From Cheiracanthium punctorium (lineage: Eukaryota > Arthropoda > Arachnida > Araneae > Cheiracanthiidae): a stretch of 64,000 bases of DNA. Below the pieces are notes generated by a model, which saw nothing but the letters and a program-made list of their open reading frames with translations, had not been told where the DNA came from and did not search any database. The position numbers were made by a program, and so were the translations under genes. Shown piece after piece: positions 46,923 through 58,560 of this stretch. Position 1 is the first letter of the stretch, and every line of letters begins with the position of its first letter. The stretch spans positions 620,001 through 684,000 of the forward strand of contig JAWZYV010016535.1 of assembly GCA_038373885.1 (NCBI GenBank), written 5' to 3'.

Positions 46923-47079
46923 CAAGGACGTAGCCAGGATTTTCATTGGGGGGGGGGGGGGCAAGACAAGGAGACCATGGAGTCCAACCGCTCCGCCCCC
47001 CCCCGGTTTCTCATAATAAGACCCTATGACTAGCTGATTTTAAGGGGACAGCTGCCCCCCCCCGCTGGCTACGCCCCTG
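46923..47079. mobile_element. hAT MITE, TSD CAACTGAA
   Basis: The ends CAAGGACGTAGCCAGG and CTGGCTACGCCCCTG are inverse; the perfect 8-bp TSD CAACTGAA is at 46915-46922 and 47080-47087. 157 bp, with a 13-nt G run and two C runs. Same TIR family as 18414-18590. Confidence 0.9.
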
Positions 47080-47272
47080 CAACTGAAGCGAATGAAATGA
47101 AATTTATAGCAACACCAAAAGTGGCAACTTAATTTAAACTGCAGTTGCTAAAATATTTCTAATTCATTTAAAAGTTTTGAGATTTAAAACTGTTGTTTGA
47201 AAACTGTGTGTAAATGTATGTTCGTCCATTGTTAAAAAATGGCTCAATGGAATAGAATGATATTTGGAATTA

Positions 47273-47882
47273 CACTACTGGTCAAAAGTATTGCAAGTTT
47301 CAGAAATCTAACCCTTTTCAAGATTAACCCCCGTCTACATTAAAAATCAATATAATTAATATTTTTAATTGTCAACATGTTAAATTAATTACTTCAAAGA
47401 CAAGATAGCATTAATTTGAAGAACAAAAATATTTTTTTAATTTATTGAAAAAATAGCATAAAAAATTTATAAGTTATTATAGAAATCATAATTCATTTTG
47501 GCTCGCCAGAATAAAATTAAATAAAGAATTAATTTCAAGTTATTCTGCAAAAAGAGGATAATAAATAAATGCAATTAAACTAAAGATCATTTATTATGTT
47601 GCTGAGCAGCCTTGACTTTGATCACAACAGCCACTCTTTTAGATATGGAATCCACAATGTTTTACAACACTTCCTTCGGTGTTTCATGGTGCCAACTTAA
47701 ATTATTGGTTCCTGAAGCTCTCATTTTGTTTTTTTGGTGATTTTCAGATGTATTCTTTCCAATTATACTACATAAATTCTCAAAAATATTTAAATCTGGC
47801 AAATTTCCTGTCCATTTTTTCTGGGCTTATACTTGAAACGATGGTTAGATTTTTTAAACTTGCAATACTTTTTCCAGTAGTG
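47273..47882 (-). mobile_element. Tc1 relic, internally shortened, TA flanks
   Basis: The left end CACTACTGGTCAAAAGTATT and the inverse at the right end are flanked by TA (47271-47272, 47883-47884). 610 bp, so about 1 kb of a normal Tc1 has been lost. A C-terminal transposase piece remains on the minus strand. Confidence 0.82.
47597..47821 (-). pseudogene. Tc1 transposase C-terminal remnant
   Basis: Minus-strand reading: NLPDLNIFENLCSIIGKN, then SWHHETPKEVL, a stop, and NIVDSISKRVAVVIKVKAA. This is the PDLNIIENLW region with the last catalytic residue and the usual C-terminal helix of Tc1 transposases. The N-terminus and the first two catalytic Asp regions are deleted. Confidence 0.8.
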
Positions 47883-48921
47883 TATATTGAATGGTAAGTT
47901 AATTGTAACAATAGATACCAAAATTGTTTTAAATAATTCATATTCTTTGAGATTTTGTAAAAATCGCTTTTAAAGTTTGTTCTGGCATCCATCTAAAGCA
48001 GATTAAGGTAATAGAATGAAATTAGGCCATATGATGGGTAACAATAATTAAAAAATCGAAATTTTCAAAAGATTTGAATAAATTGAAAGGGTTTGTAAAA
48101 GTTGCATTGTATTTTTTCTTTTCCTTTTTAGGGGGAGGGCGTCACTTTAAGGCGTCTGGAAGTAATACAATAGGTGGCTGTTCGACTCAAACAAATTACA
48201 TCGATTTCTTTTTTTAAAAATTATAATTATATTTTTATTTTTGAGAAAACTGTGCAAACATTTTGGTATAATATTAAAATTTCTAAAGTGAATAGAGCAA
48301 AATTCAAAATTCAGTTACTATCGATGAGACTGAGCTAAATATCGGCTACTTGCTATTACAAAGAATTTTCCAGATATTCTCTTTTCAATTTAATATTCAT
48401 TACTAGCATCTTCTTTGCAACTTTAAATGACTTCTTGATGTAGGAAGCTCATCCACTATAAGAAAACGTTAATTTTGAATGTAAAATATTTTCTCTATTG
48501 ACAGTTTGTCTCAGTAATTTGTTACTCTCTAACCTGTAATCTTTGAACAATACACAAGAGTTACAACTTTGCTTTCTATATTTCTGCCAGTATGTTAATT
48601 CCATTTTTTGTACTACTACAATGCAAACGAAATTTCGCGTGGTTAGTAAAAACCCATCAATGACGGATGGGTACATCAACTAGTAAAGTTATATAGAATG
48701 ATATTCTTCGGAATATTTTTTTAACAATTCTTTTACTAATACGAAATGTATTTTTCAAATTCGAGGCAAAATGCCGCCCCTAAAATTTGCCGCCCCGGAC
48801 AGGGGTCCGGTTTGTCTGGCACTAGGGCCGCCCCTGATTCGAGGTCTGGTCTAAGTATAGGGTTTTTCTAATTATCTCAATGAAAAAATTCGGGGTCGCG
48901 TTATATTCGGGCTAATACGGT

Positions 48922-50159
48922 ATTTTCACGAAAACGGTCATAAAAGAGTGCCTATTTTTCCATTCTAGAAAATTGAATAAAAATAAGTGTATGTAGAATA
49001 TATCTATTCATTTTAAGGTTTTGGACATTTTTTTTTTAAGTGAAAGAAAGAAAAAAGTCAAATTTCTAGGAAAAGCCAACATTTAGGGTTCTTGTGACTA
49101 AATGTGTGTTCTCTAGTAAGCAGGTAATGATTAAAAATATACGTTTTAAACGCTAAAGAAGAATTTTATTAAATTTACTTCATAAATATTTGTAAAGTTT
49201 TCTTTGAATATAAGTAGAAAACGTGAGCTAAGATTGTAAAATGCATATCACAAATACACCTATTTGATTACTGCTACCATCTATTTAAAAATAAACTATC
49301 TTCAAGTTAAGTTAAAAATAGTCTAGTACTGTCATCTGTTGCATAAAATGAGATACAAAAAAATCCTTGCGTAAGAATTTAAATGCTGTTATCCTTCAGG
49401 CGCATTACTTTTGAATACTACTGCCCGGAAATATCACGGGCAGAAGAAATACAGGTGGGAAGTTTAGCCCTGACGGGAGTGAGAAAAAGGGGGTTAATAA
49501 AATGCATTAGAATTAAAAATTATAATCTTCACTTTTCCACCTTAGCCTGCAAATATCTTGTAAAATACGACATGTGAATTCTCCATGAGTAATAATTACA
49601 TCATATTTTTGTTACTCTCTGAAGGAAAAAATTTACTTTTTTTCCTTCCTCCAAGACTTCTAACATCTTCTCTCACAGAAACCAGAAAAAATAATATATA
49701 CCGAATGAAAATTAGCTCTTATTTTTTATCCCCAAAACGTGAATTTGAAGAATTAAAAAAGGGTCGTTTTCCTACGATCGAACGGAGTAAAAATCTGTTA
49801 ATCAGTGTCGTATGCTGGGTTTTAAAGATGTTGAAACGGAAGGGGATTTTTTACTTATTTCTCCGTAGAGATGTTCTTTTCCCTAATTGGGATGGCTGAA
49901 ATGTGTCAGATACAGAATGTTAGGCTAATACTTTTATGAAAACTGATTTTTGTCGGTCTTCTCAGGTAGCCCAGAGAAAATGTACTGGCATAAAAAGGAT
50001 CCATATATTCTTTGTTTGCATTTAGCACAACTAAATAAAAAAAAATAATCAAGGGATTACTGGGAGTTAAAAATTATTCTTTTTAAAAACAGCGAGGAAT
50101 CAATTATAAAGAGAGCACCAAGCACTTAAAAATATGATTAAAACTTTTAATATAAAGAA
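48922..50159. other. Gene-free AT-rich DNA
   Basis: No gene or bounded repeat recognised. Open frames at 49383-49899 have no known domain and AT-rich composition typical of non-coding DNA here. Confidence 0.55.
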
Positions 50160-50410
50160 ACAGTGAGGAGGGGGGGGGTGCTGCATACCAATCGCGTAGC
50201 TAGGATGGGGAGGGGGGGGGAGGAGGCATCTTTTCCCTGCTGCTGCATCCAAGGAGCACGAAATTAAATATAAAACCTTCACCACTGCATTTTGGCAAAT
50301 TGTAGAGAGCGCAAAATTTCCAGTTGTTCCTGGGCAATGTAAACCCTGCGCTTCCCGCAATGTAAACCCTGACTAGTGTGGCACGCGGGCCGTAGTTTGG
50401 AAGCCCTTGC
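50160..50410. mobile_element. Composite of hAT MITE fragments with G runs
   Basis: A left-type terminus, CAATCGCGTAGCTAGGATGG, begins at 50189, between two long G runs (50168-50178, 50210-50220). A right-type terminus of another hAT family (CCGTAGTTTGGAAGCCCTTG) ends at about 50409. They do not pair, so this is debris from two families. Confidence 0.5.
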
Positions 50411-51608
50411 TTTAAATGTTCATAGCTCATTAATCGTTCATTTTTATTTATTTATTTATTTATTTTCTGATTTTAATAAACATTTCTCTGATAAATTTTC
50501 TTATTTTATGCAAGTTTTGTGATATTTGGTTGTAATGATTAAAAATAATAATATAGTTATTACTGCAAAACATTCTAAAATATTTCAGTTTTTTATCAGA
50601 CATTTGTATCTTTGTGCATAAATCGTCTATAAATATACGCTCGATATCAACAAATGAATAGTAATAGGTACAGATTATTTCCATCTTTTTGGGTTACAGG
50701 GGGATATAAAAAGTTGTTTTCTCATTAAAGTTGTTGATCCCAAAATACAATGAACCTCCACAGAAAATTGTGATTGTTAAGTTCAAATATTTCAAATATA
50801 CACGTTTGAAGCAAAGAAAATAATTCTTAAGTGTTTCTTTAGAAATTTTAACTAATGTATATAATCTGAAGGGTCACATTCCCTATGGCTGTACGTAGAG
50901 CGTGTCTTATTAAATACAGGTACCTTCAAGGGGGCCTTGCTATTTATTTTACTTTCTAGCTATTTTATTGATGTCAGTACAATGAAAAACTTCGCAAAAA
51001 TGTTTAAAATAAATTAGAATTCTGATTCGAGTCCGAGAGCCCGTTTCACGCCCGTGTTAATAATGCAGCTTCCATGTGTCCGTCTTGGTCCAGGGCTCAA
51101 TATTAGTTCGTTCTATCTTTAGAATTCATATCTATAGACAAGATATGATCCTCTTTCTGGATATGTCAGTGGCGTACCCATGTAAAGAAGGGCCCATGTC
51201 TGACAGCGAAAACTCTGCCCTTTCTCTTAGTAAGAACAACACCGATCACTTCGTTCGTATGCTCATTAATAAAAGTTCTTGAGTCATAACCATTTGCACT
51301 TTTTTTCTGTGAGAGTTCACTATGCAAATGAAACAAAACTCTCTAGATTTAGGTTCTGGGGGCAGTAATTCAAATCAATAGTTCAGTGTCTTATTAAATT
51401 TAACCTGTTCGCTCCCATCGTTGCAAGGACGTGACGATAGCGATTTTCCCCTTTGTACTTATCCCTTGCTTCCTGGCATGGGGCCTCGAATGCTCCTGTT
51501 CCACGAACACGTTAAAAGCAGTTTTCTTTGCGTCAGTCCAATAACAGAAATATGCGTTCCCTTTCATGTGTTGCCCATAGCACGTGCTCTACCAGCCATA
51601 CCCTAGAT
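50411..51608. other. Gene-free DNA
   Basis: A TTTA tetranucleotide run lies at about 50441-50463. The region 51040-51600 is less AT-rich and has short open frames with no recognisable domain. The right edge is the target site of the next MITE. Confidence 0.5.
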
Positions 51609-51917
51609 CAGAGCTCCCAACCGATGGGGGCGCGCAGAGCGGTTGCAGGGGGGAGGGGGGGGGATTGGCAAAGAACTAGTGATAATACATGTTTAAAAAG
51701 ATCATCTTATTTATTTTTATTTTTATTGAAAAAAAATTGTTTTTCGCTTAAAATGTTTATTAACACTTTACCAATAAAATTTTGTTGTATAAAAGGTTAC
51801 TAAATCTCGAAGAATAAAAATCTATGTATGCGGGAAAAATGTGGGGTGTGGGGGTTTCTAGTTACCCTTCATTAGGGGGGGGAGGGGAGTGCAGTGTTAA
51901 AAGGTTAAGAACCGTTG
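51609..51917. mobile_element. hAT MITE, TSD CCCTAGAT
   Basis: The ends CAGAGCTCCCAACC and GGTTAAGAACCGTTG are imperfect inverses of the CAGNGGTTCTTAACC hAT type. The perfect 8-bp TSD CCCTAGAT is at 51601-51608 and 51918-51925. 309 bp, with G runs at about 51649-51663 and 51876-51891. Confidence 0.88.
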
Positions 51918-54900
51918 CCCTAGATACACAACTGGATTATGTCCTGTCCTAGGACTTCATATGCCACAGTGCCAACCCCCTGTATTGCAACACTGTGGGA
52001 ACTAGTAATTGTCAGATTTCATTTTGTGGGAAAGTTGCGGCCTTTATTTTTTGTATCATTGTAGGAAAAATCAGACAAATTTTAAAATTTTTTTATTTGA
52101 GCAGCAAATTATCATCTAGTAATCAATATCACTGCTTTAATTTCAAGTTTAAACTTTCTTAATTTTATGTATGCAATGTCCTTTATTCTATTCATAAATA
52201 TTGTACAACTTTTGCGTTTGGATTTAAAAATACTTCTTGGGGGGGGTACTGTGGGACTTGGATACAGTGAGACAGTAACAGTACCCTCACTCTATGTAAA
52301 CCAATGGCTTTGTATAAAGACAGGAAAAACAATTACATAATTATCATTTCCAGTAGATTTCTGATCATAATCCATGATAAAATGAGCAGTGAAACACATT
52401 TGCTAATAAATAATAATAAATAGCAATGAAACATAATAAAAGCAATGAAACACATTTGTTAAGCCGCCATAAAACTTCGTCTTAAAATGAGCAAGAGAAG
52501 CGTATACGCCATCATTTGCTTACTTTCTGATGAAAATAAATATTTCCATAGCTATCTTGAATTATTGACGTGAATTCTTTTAACAGTATTTCGTTATGCT
52601 TGTGATGTTGCCATAATGAATTTAAATAACACGGGTTTTGATGAGTGTTTTATTTTTTCCTTCCCACCAAAAATTTCAAATCTCCTTTATTTATAAATGT
52701 TGGTAGGGAGACTTTCTCCTAAGAAAAAAAAAAAAAAAAAAAAAAAGAGACCCAAGCCCTGTGTTACCGTTTTCTGTTTAATACGACGCTGCTTTATTTT
52801 CAATTTTGTAACGCTTAAATGTGTTTCATCATTATAACTATTTTTAAATCTTGTGATTTGAAAAAGCTTTCATATCTTGTATGTTGAATATCTGAACCTA
52901 TATTTAATTATTATAATAATAATAACATGTTGTTATAATACAGGTTATTGATTTTGTATGTATCTCATTCCCTGTTCCATTGTGCCCCTTTGTGGGGTAC
53001 AATGAAAGAACTTGAGTACCTTTTGAAAATTAACTCTTTTTTTTTTTTAAGAATAAAATAAGGATAAATTCTGAACAAAATTACAATGAAAGTTAAAAGA
53101 TGTCAAAATATGGTTCTAAATTTAATTTTTAGTTTTAATTAAAAGGCAGAAAATTATTATAAAACAAGTGAAAATTGCTCCACTGAGCCTGTTCCCCCTA
53201 CATCTGAATCTAAAATTATGTCGTGTAATTAGAGTTGAATTCCCCAGTGAATCCAAGCTTAACCTGCTCGTTCTCATTATTGAAACGATGCAGAGAAGGT
53301 TAAAAGACGCCTCTTCTGTGACTAGCATTGCTTCTCAATACAGGTAGTCGAGTGACGCGAGAAATAAGGGAAGTTATTAAAAACTTTGCTTCCAGTTCCA
53401 ATGTCGTGTGGGTGGCAGAACATTTTTTCTAACTGAAGAAGTGCGGACCCTTCGTACCACCCAAAACGGCTCTTTGGTCGATATGTCCCTGTTTCATGCT
53501 TCTTATTTACAAAGTTTGTAATAATTTTTTAAACAACAGTTTTTTTGTTCAGTTTTCTGTTATCAGATATCTTGGCTATCTTGTATCACACAGCAACTGT
53601 AAAGTAATGTCTGGCTTGTCTCGTCACAAAACCAACCTTACTTCTCAGCTTGGATTTTTGAATGCTCCGCCGGAACCCAATGATTGCACCAGCAGAGCAT
53701 TCCAAGATCCTAGCTGCGAAGCAATACTGGTCACAGAAGGAGATCCATCGATTTATTAAGGCTTGTTGAAACCATATATGAAATTAGAAAATTTATTAAT
53801 GTAAGGGGGAAAAGAGCTACTTAACATTCGGGGAATGTTATTTAGTCCCACTATTACGGCTTCTGAATATGAGAATTCGCAAAATTATAAAATTGGATAT
53901 ACAATTTCTTAAAGTTTGATTCTAATAATATTAGCTTATGTGCTAGTTTCAAAAGTAGTGGTCCGAATACAGTCTATATCTTTTCTGCAATGTACTGATT
54001 CTAATGAAAACAAAAATTACATTTTAAAATAGGAATTCATGTCATTTCATTATCAATATGAAATATATATGTACAGATATATGCAATAAAAATTTGTCTG
54101 TATGTTTGGACTTTTTATGAAATTTTATTTCCGAAAAAATGATGAAATGCATTCAATATTTTATAATTTATACTAACTTAGTTTAAGATTTCTCTCTGTC
54201 ATAACATGAATCATTTTCAGGTCTTTCTATCTGATCTACTACTCGATCAAAAGTAATAAAAACTTGTATTCTAGTTTTTTTCTTTTTCTAAAAAAAACGT
54301 AATTCAAATATCAAGTAAAAATATAATGTGGTATTTATCTTTCAAAACTGGGTGTTGTTTTAATGCGTAAATGACAAAGAGATTGATAATGATAAAGAGA
54401 CAAGGCTTACCGAACATAAATATGGACAAACATAGATTACTTTTCAGAAGTAAAAAATACATCTTTCTTGTCTGTAGATCAATTGGTCTGTAGATCAATT
54501 GATTGGAAATGTCACGTTTTCCGATTGAGTTTGGGGAAAAGAAATATTTTATTGTGACTTAAGCTTATGTTAAGTAAAAACAAAGGGGAGTATCCCCAAC
54601 GACATTTGTATACGTGATGAAATTCTTAGGCTTGATTTTAAATAAAGAAAAATTAAATGCCTTTAATAGAAATTCTGCTTTTAGCCCGCTTGAAATGTTT
54701 TTGTGGCTATAGTCTTCATCCTGACAGGTTTTATATTTAATAAAGGGAGGGAATCAAAGTTCCTGTATAATTCCAAAATTATTTCTTTTTTTATGTAAAA
54801 TGTCACCACAGACATTGCTAAGGGAGAAAGGTAATTCCTTTCTTTCCGAATTACGGTCCCTACTCAATTTTCCCTACTTCGAATTAAATATTGTATATTG

Positions 54901-55006
54901 CAGCAATTGAAACAAAAATACACTGTACCAATGTATCTCCGTTTTCGTTAACTATTCATATTAGATCGTTGGAGGTAACTCTGGAGACAAATCCCGCTGT
55001 AACGCG
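51918..55006. other. Gene-free DNA with a solitary repeat arm
   Basis: 53400-53530 resembles the right arm of the foldback at 58386-59649 (CTAACTGAAGAAG..., TTTACAAAGTTTGTAATAAT). An A run lies at about 52723-52746. No gene recognised. Confidence 0.5.
53400..53530 (+). repeat. Solitary copy of the foldback arm seen at 58.4/59.6 kb
   Basis: Aligns in order with 59527-59655: CGTGTGGGTGG, a T run, AACTGAAGAAG, the CCACCC/CATCCG region, and TACAAAGTTT. Diverged; no TSD found. Confidence 0.5.
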
Positions 55007-55153
55007 CAGTGGCGGATTAATGCAAGTTTGTCGGGGGGGGGGGGGGGGGGGGGTTAGTTGGAAATTGACTTATGCATCCATTTTATGGAAGTAAAATAGG
55101 ATCTTTTACAGTAATTTCTTTTTCCTCGCCCCCCCCCCTTTAATCCGTCCTTG
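55007..55153. mobile_element. hAT MITE with 20-nt G run, TSD GTAACGCG/GTAACACG
   Basis: The ends CAGTGGCGGATTAATGC and TTTAATCCGTCCTTG are imperfect inverses. The flanking octamers GTAACGCG (54999-55006) and GTAACACG (55154-55161) match at 7 of 8. 147 bp. A G run of about 20 begins at 55034 and a C run lies at about 55130. Same family as 35552-35730. Confidence 0.85.
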
Positions 55154-56000
55154 GTAACACGTGTACCTAAAAAATACGAAACACCAAATCTGATGACTAT
55201 TGGAAGTTCTAGAGGGCAAACACACACGGTCGAAAATAAAGTTCCATAAATTTTAAAGTGCTGTTTAAGACCAGTTGACAGTTTAAAAATAACTTTAATA
55301 CGAAAATAACAATAAAAAATAAAGACGGACGAAAAATAGTCTTAAAGGGGTTTTTTCCTCCCCTAAAAGACATGAAGCATTTGAGGAACGGAATAAACGA
55401 TGAACACGCAGTATTAAATCACCATCGAACATTAAAAATATCATTTGTTTTGTTTTAAAATCTGCTATTTTTTAAATGCTGACTACTTTTACAACTTTTG
55501 TGCTGTAAAAAATAAATAATATAAATAAGAAAAAAAAATTACATTATAAAACGATATTTCCAACATAATTTTTTAAATATTGTTATTTTATTAATTGGTA
55601 TATGGCTTCTTAACTCATCAAAATAACACATTTTAATAAAATTAATTTTTACACTGAATTTAAAACTATGAAATTTTGCACAGCCATGCAAAAATCTTTT
55701 CCGCAATAACTACTGTCATAATGTGGTGAGGTCGCTATTTCCCCTTTTTTTTTAAATATTCCAATAATATAATTCCCTTTTATTAATATAATTATTCATG
55801 ATTCACATTAATATTTGCTTAAAATTTATAATAACAGCAAAATATGTTTGGATGTCTTAATTTTAACAGTAAGGATAAAAATTAGTTTCTTTATTAAATA
55901 TGACATGAAATGGACAAATACTTTAACAATTGGGGATTTTAAAAGCTCCTAACTCTTTTTTTTTTTTTTTTTTAAATACAGTGAATATTGGTATCTACTG
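55154..56000. other. Gene-free AT-rich DNA
   Basis: A T run at about 55957-55973 precedes the SINE. Nothing else recognised. Confidence 0.55.
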
Positions 56001-56265
56001 TGCCGACCAGCTTGTATGGTAGATAAAGCAAAGTGTTTCGGGTTCAACTCCCAGCGGTCGAAGTTCGATCCCGACTGGGCGTGGATGTCATTGTGTTCGT
56101 CTCTTTATAGGGGGCAATGCTGGTCCACCCATAGAAGTAATACAGAATTCTGTGAGTCCGCCCATAGAAGTTCCCCTTGAATTCTGTGGGTCCATAATAA
56201 AGTGACGAATAACTCCGGCCATAGTAGCGGCCAATGCCGTAGGCCTGACTTTTGGAAAAAGAAAA
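56001..56265 (+). repeat. Second SINE-like family, tRNA-like head
   Basis: The head contains GTGCCGACCAGCTTGTATGG with GATAAAGC, then GGGTTCAACTCCCAGC, an A/B-box arrangement of a tRNA-derived SINE. The body GTCCACCCATAGAAGTAA and a second related GTCCGCCCATAGAAGTTCC show an internal tandem duplication. It ends near an A-rich tail. Its body is unlike the first SINE family in this window. Confidence 0.65.
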
Positions 56266-57253
56266 AAAAAAAGGTGTCTACGGTTAAAATTAGCTTAACT
56301 TTGAAATATGAAATTAAACTAAGGGATATATTGCCATTTGGAAAAAAGTTGTACCTATTTAAATATGAAGCTAACCCCTTATGAAAACTTTATGCATAGC
56401 AGCAAATTAAAACATGCGTTATTCATCATAAGCAATGGCCATACGTAACTTTGTTGTAGGACGAACAACGGTCAAATAAAAAGCTCTAGGTGGGCGCCTT
56501 TTTAAAAAAAAATTTTAGTTGTACTGTACGCCATAGTGCGAGGAAAAAGTCCGAACCAAACAGAATTTTTTAGTTCTAATTTCCGCACAAAAAAAAAAAA
56601 ATAAATGAATTGTTTCATTTCCGTAAATGCTTCCCCTTAGTCTACATAACTCATTTTTGTCTTAGGTGTCATTTAGCAGAACCAAGAATTTGAAAGTCCA
56701 ATATTGATTTTATCTTTTAGATTAATATTTATAATTACAATAACAAAGAGCAAAAATAAATAAATAAATAAATAAATAGTTAAAATTATAATAACTTTTC
56801 TATACCAACTTTTCTGTTCTCAATTTCAACTAATAGTATATGAGTTATAAAGCCCTGAAAAATTTCCTTTCTAACATAAAACAAAAAAAAAAAAAAAACA
56901 TTTTAAACTTTAAGACAGGACTCCTAAATTATTCATTACATTTTATTTCCAAAGATATTTTTATAAACATTTTAATTAAATTATTTTCATGTTAATCATC
57001 AATTATTAAATGCGAATTTTCTTGTAGAGTATCTAAATACTCATATTCTCTCCATTTTTTAGCTTGTTCAATTCGTTTTAAAAAGCATTTGATATCTGTT
57101 GTAACTGAGATTCAACAAAACGATTGAGCATATAAAAAAACAGGATTTTAGAAGAAGTAAATACGTACCCAACTTCTCAAAATGTAAATTCATATAAAAG
57201 ACAGAATATATTGAACCAAATCAGATATCAAAAACAGTATCATATTATGATTG

Positions 57254-57303
<50 letters not shown>

Positions 57304-58385
57304 TTTCATACTGTACAAAAAAAATGTTTTTAAAAGATTTTAAGGTTTGAAAGATACTTTTGCAATATATATTTAAAGAAAAATTAAGCAATCATTGCGT
57401 ATTTTTAACGTAACTTAAATTACGTTATGATAGTTGAAGAGCTGAATGGATGAATATGTTACATGAAAATTTTGTAAATTTAAGATAATTAGATGCAAAT
57501 TTACACGAATACCCTATTTATAACACTTTCTTCAACGGAAAACCGCCTTATAATAATAGCAAAGAAAATGAACATTCAATATTTAATGTAAACTCAAACA
57601 TGTTCTTTCACCAGGAAACTTTTTCTTAAATGTAGTTAATATGATTATCCACTCAACTCTACATTTGTCCTTAAAAAAAATCAGTATCAATTAAGATTCA
57701 TTAAAATTATTCAGTTACTTCAAAATTATTTAAATTATCGTTATTATATTTGAAGAGCTGAGTGGATGTATTTGGAGAGCATGCTATAGTATTTGATGTA
57801 GGCTCTGCATGTTCTTTCACCCGGAAATAATCTACTATTATTTTACTTTTTTGTGTGTGTGTCACTCAACAGGTTCATCCAATCAATTTTTCTGTGTCAT
57901 TTTGAAGAAAAAAATAATATCGGTCAATATAATTAAACTTTTTTAACTTTAAAAATATTTCAATTACCATTATGATATTTGTCATTCTGAAAAGGAAAAT
58001 TGTTCTGTTGAAAGAGGGCATGCAAATACTAAAACATGTGTTATTTAAGTAACAACGACTCTTATTCTAAAAAAAGCATATAGCCATTTTCCTGATTTAT
58101 TTTTAATCACTGTTAATTACATAATTACTGAAATTAATTCAGATTTTATCACGCCAATAAATTTATTGACTAAAACATTATTTAAGTAATTTCTGAAAAA
58201 CACTCAAAGTGAAATTTCATCAAAAAACGGTACATATTTTCAAAGAATCAAAAGTAAATTACACTTTAGAAAACAGTTCAGTTCAGGCTAATGTGTGGAA
58301 TTTTAGAAATAACTTCTTATTCTTTACCAATTGTAATTTTAACAATAGCAGTCAACAAAAATGGTGTTAGAATACAAAATTAATA
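56266..58385. other. Gene-free AT-rich DNA with (TTA)n
   Basis: Holds an AAAT-type run (about 56755-56778) and a TTA/ATT trinucleotide run at 57254-57302. No gene recognised. Confidence 0.6.
57254..57302. repeat. (ATT)n microsatellite
   Basis: About 15 uninterrupted trinucleotide units. Confidence 0.95.
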
Positions 58386-58560
58386 AAAAACTTTGTATAT
58401 ATAATAACACACATCGAATGGTACGTATGAACACGATCATCTTTTCGTGTGGTACAAAAAGTGCGTCCTTCTTCAGTTGTAAAAAATGTTCAACCATCCA
58501 TACGAGCAGAAAGGCTAGAACACTGTAAATTCTACCCTTAACACTTCAGGCAGTTTAGTG

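Larger units (their letters stand above)
45582..48836 (-). mobile_element. hAT element with ZMYM1-like transposase relic
   Basis: The ends CAGGGCCGGCCCTA and TAGGGCCGCCCCTG are inverse with one change, followed inside by GCCGCCCCGGAC at both ends. ATTCGAG flanks both sides (45575-45581, 48837-48843), seven bases of a presumed 8-bp TSD. 3255 bp including a hAT MITE (46923-47079) and a Tc1 relic (47273-47882). It carries its own decayed transposase on the minus strand. Confidence 0.85.
43681..48921. mobile_element. Short MITE expanded by two insertions, ACCGTATT ends, TSD ATT
   Basis: The left end ACCGTATTGGCCGGAATATA and right end (inverse ACCGTATTAGCCCGAATATA, then AC) match at about 20 of 22 positions. 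They are flanked by ATT at 43678-43680 and 48922-48924. Removing the TTA-flanked element and the hAT element leaves only about 156 bp. The superfamily is not assigned; a 3-bp TSD and these ends are the evidence available. Confidence 0.7.
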
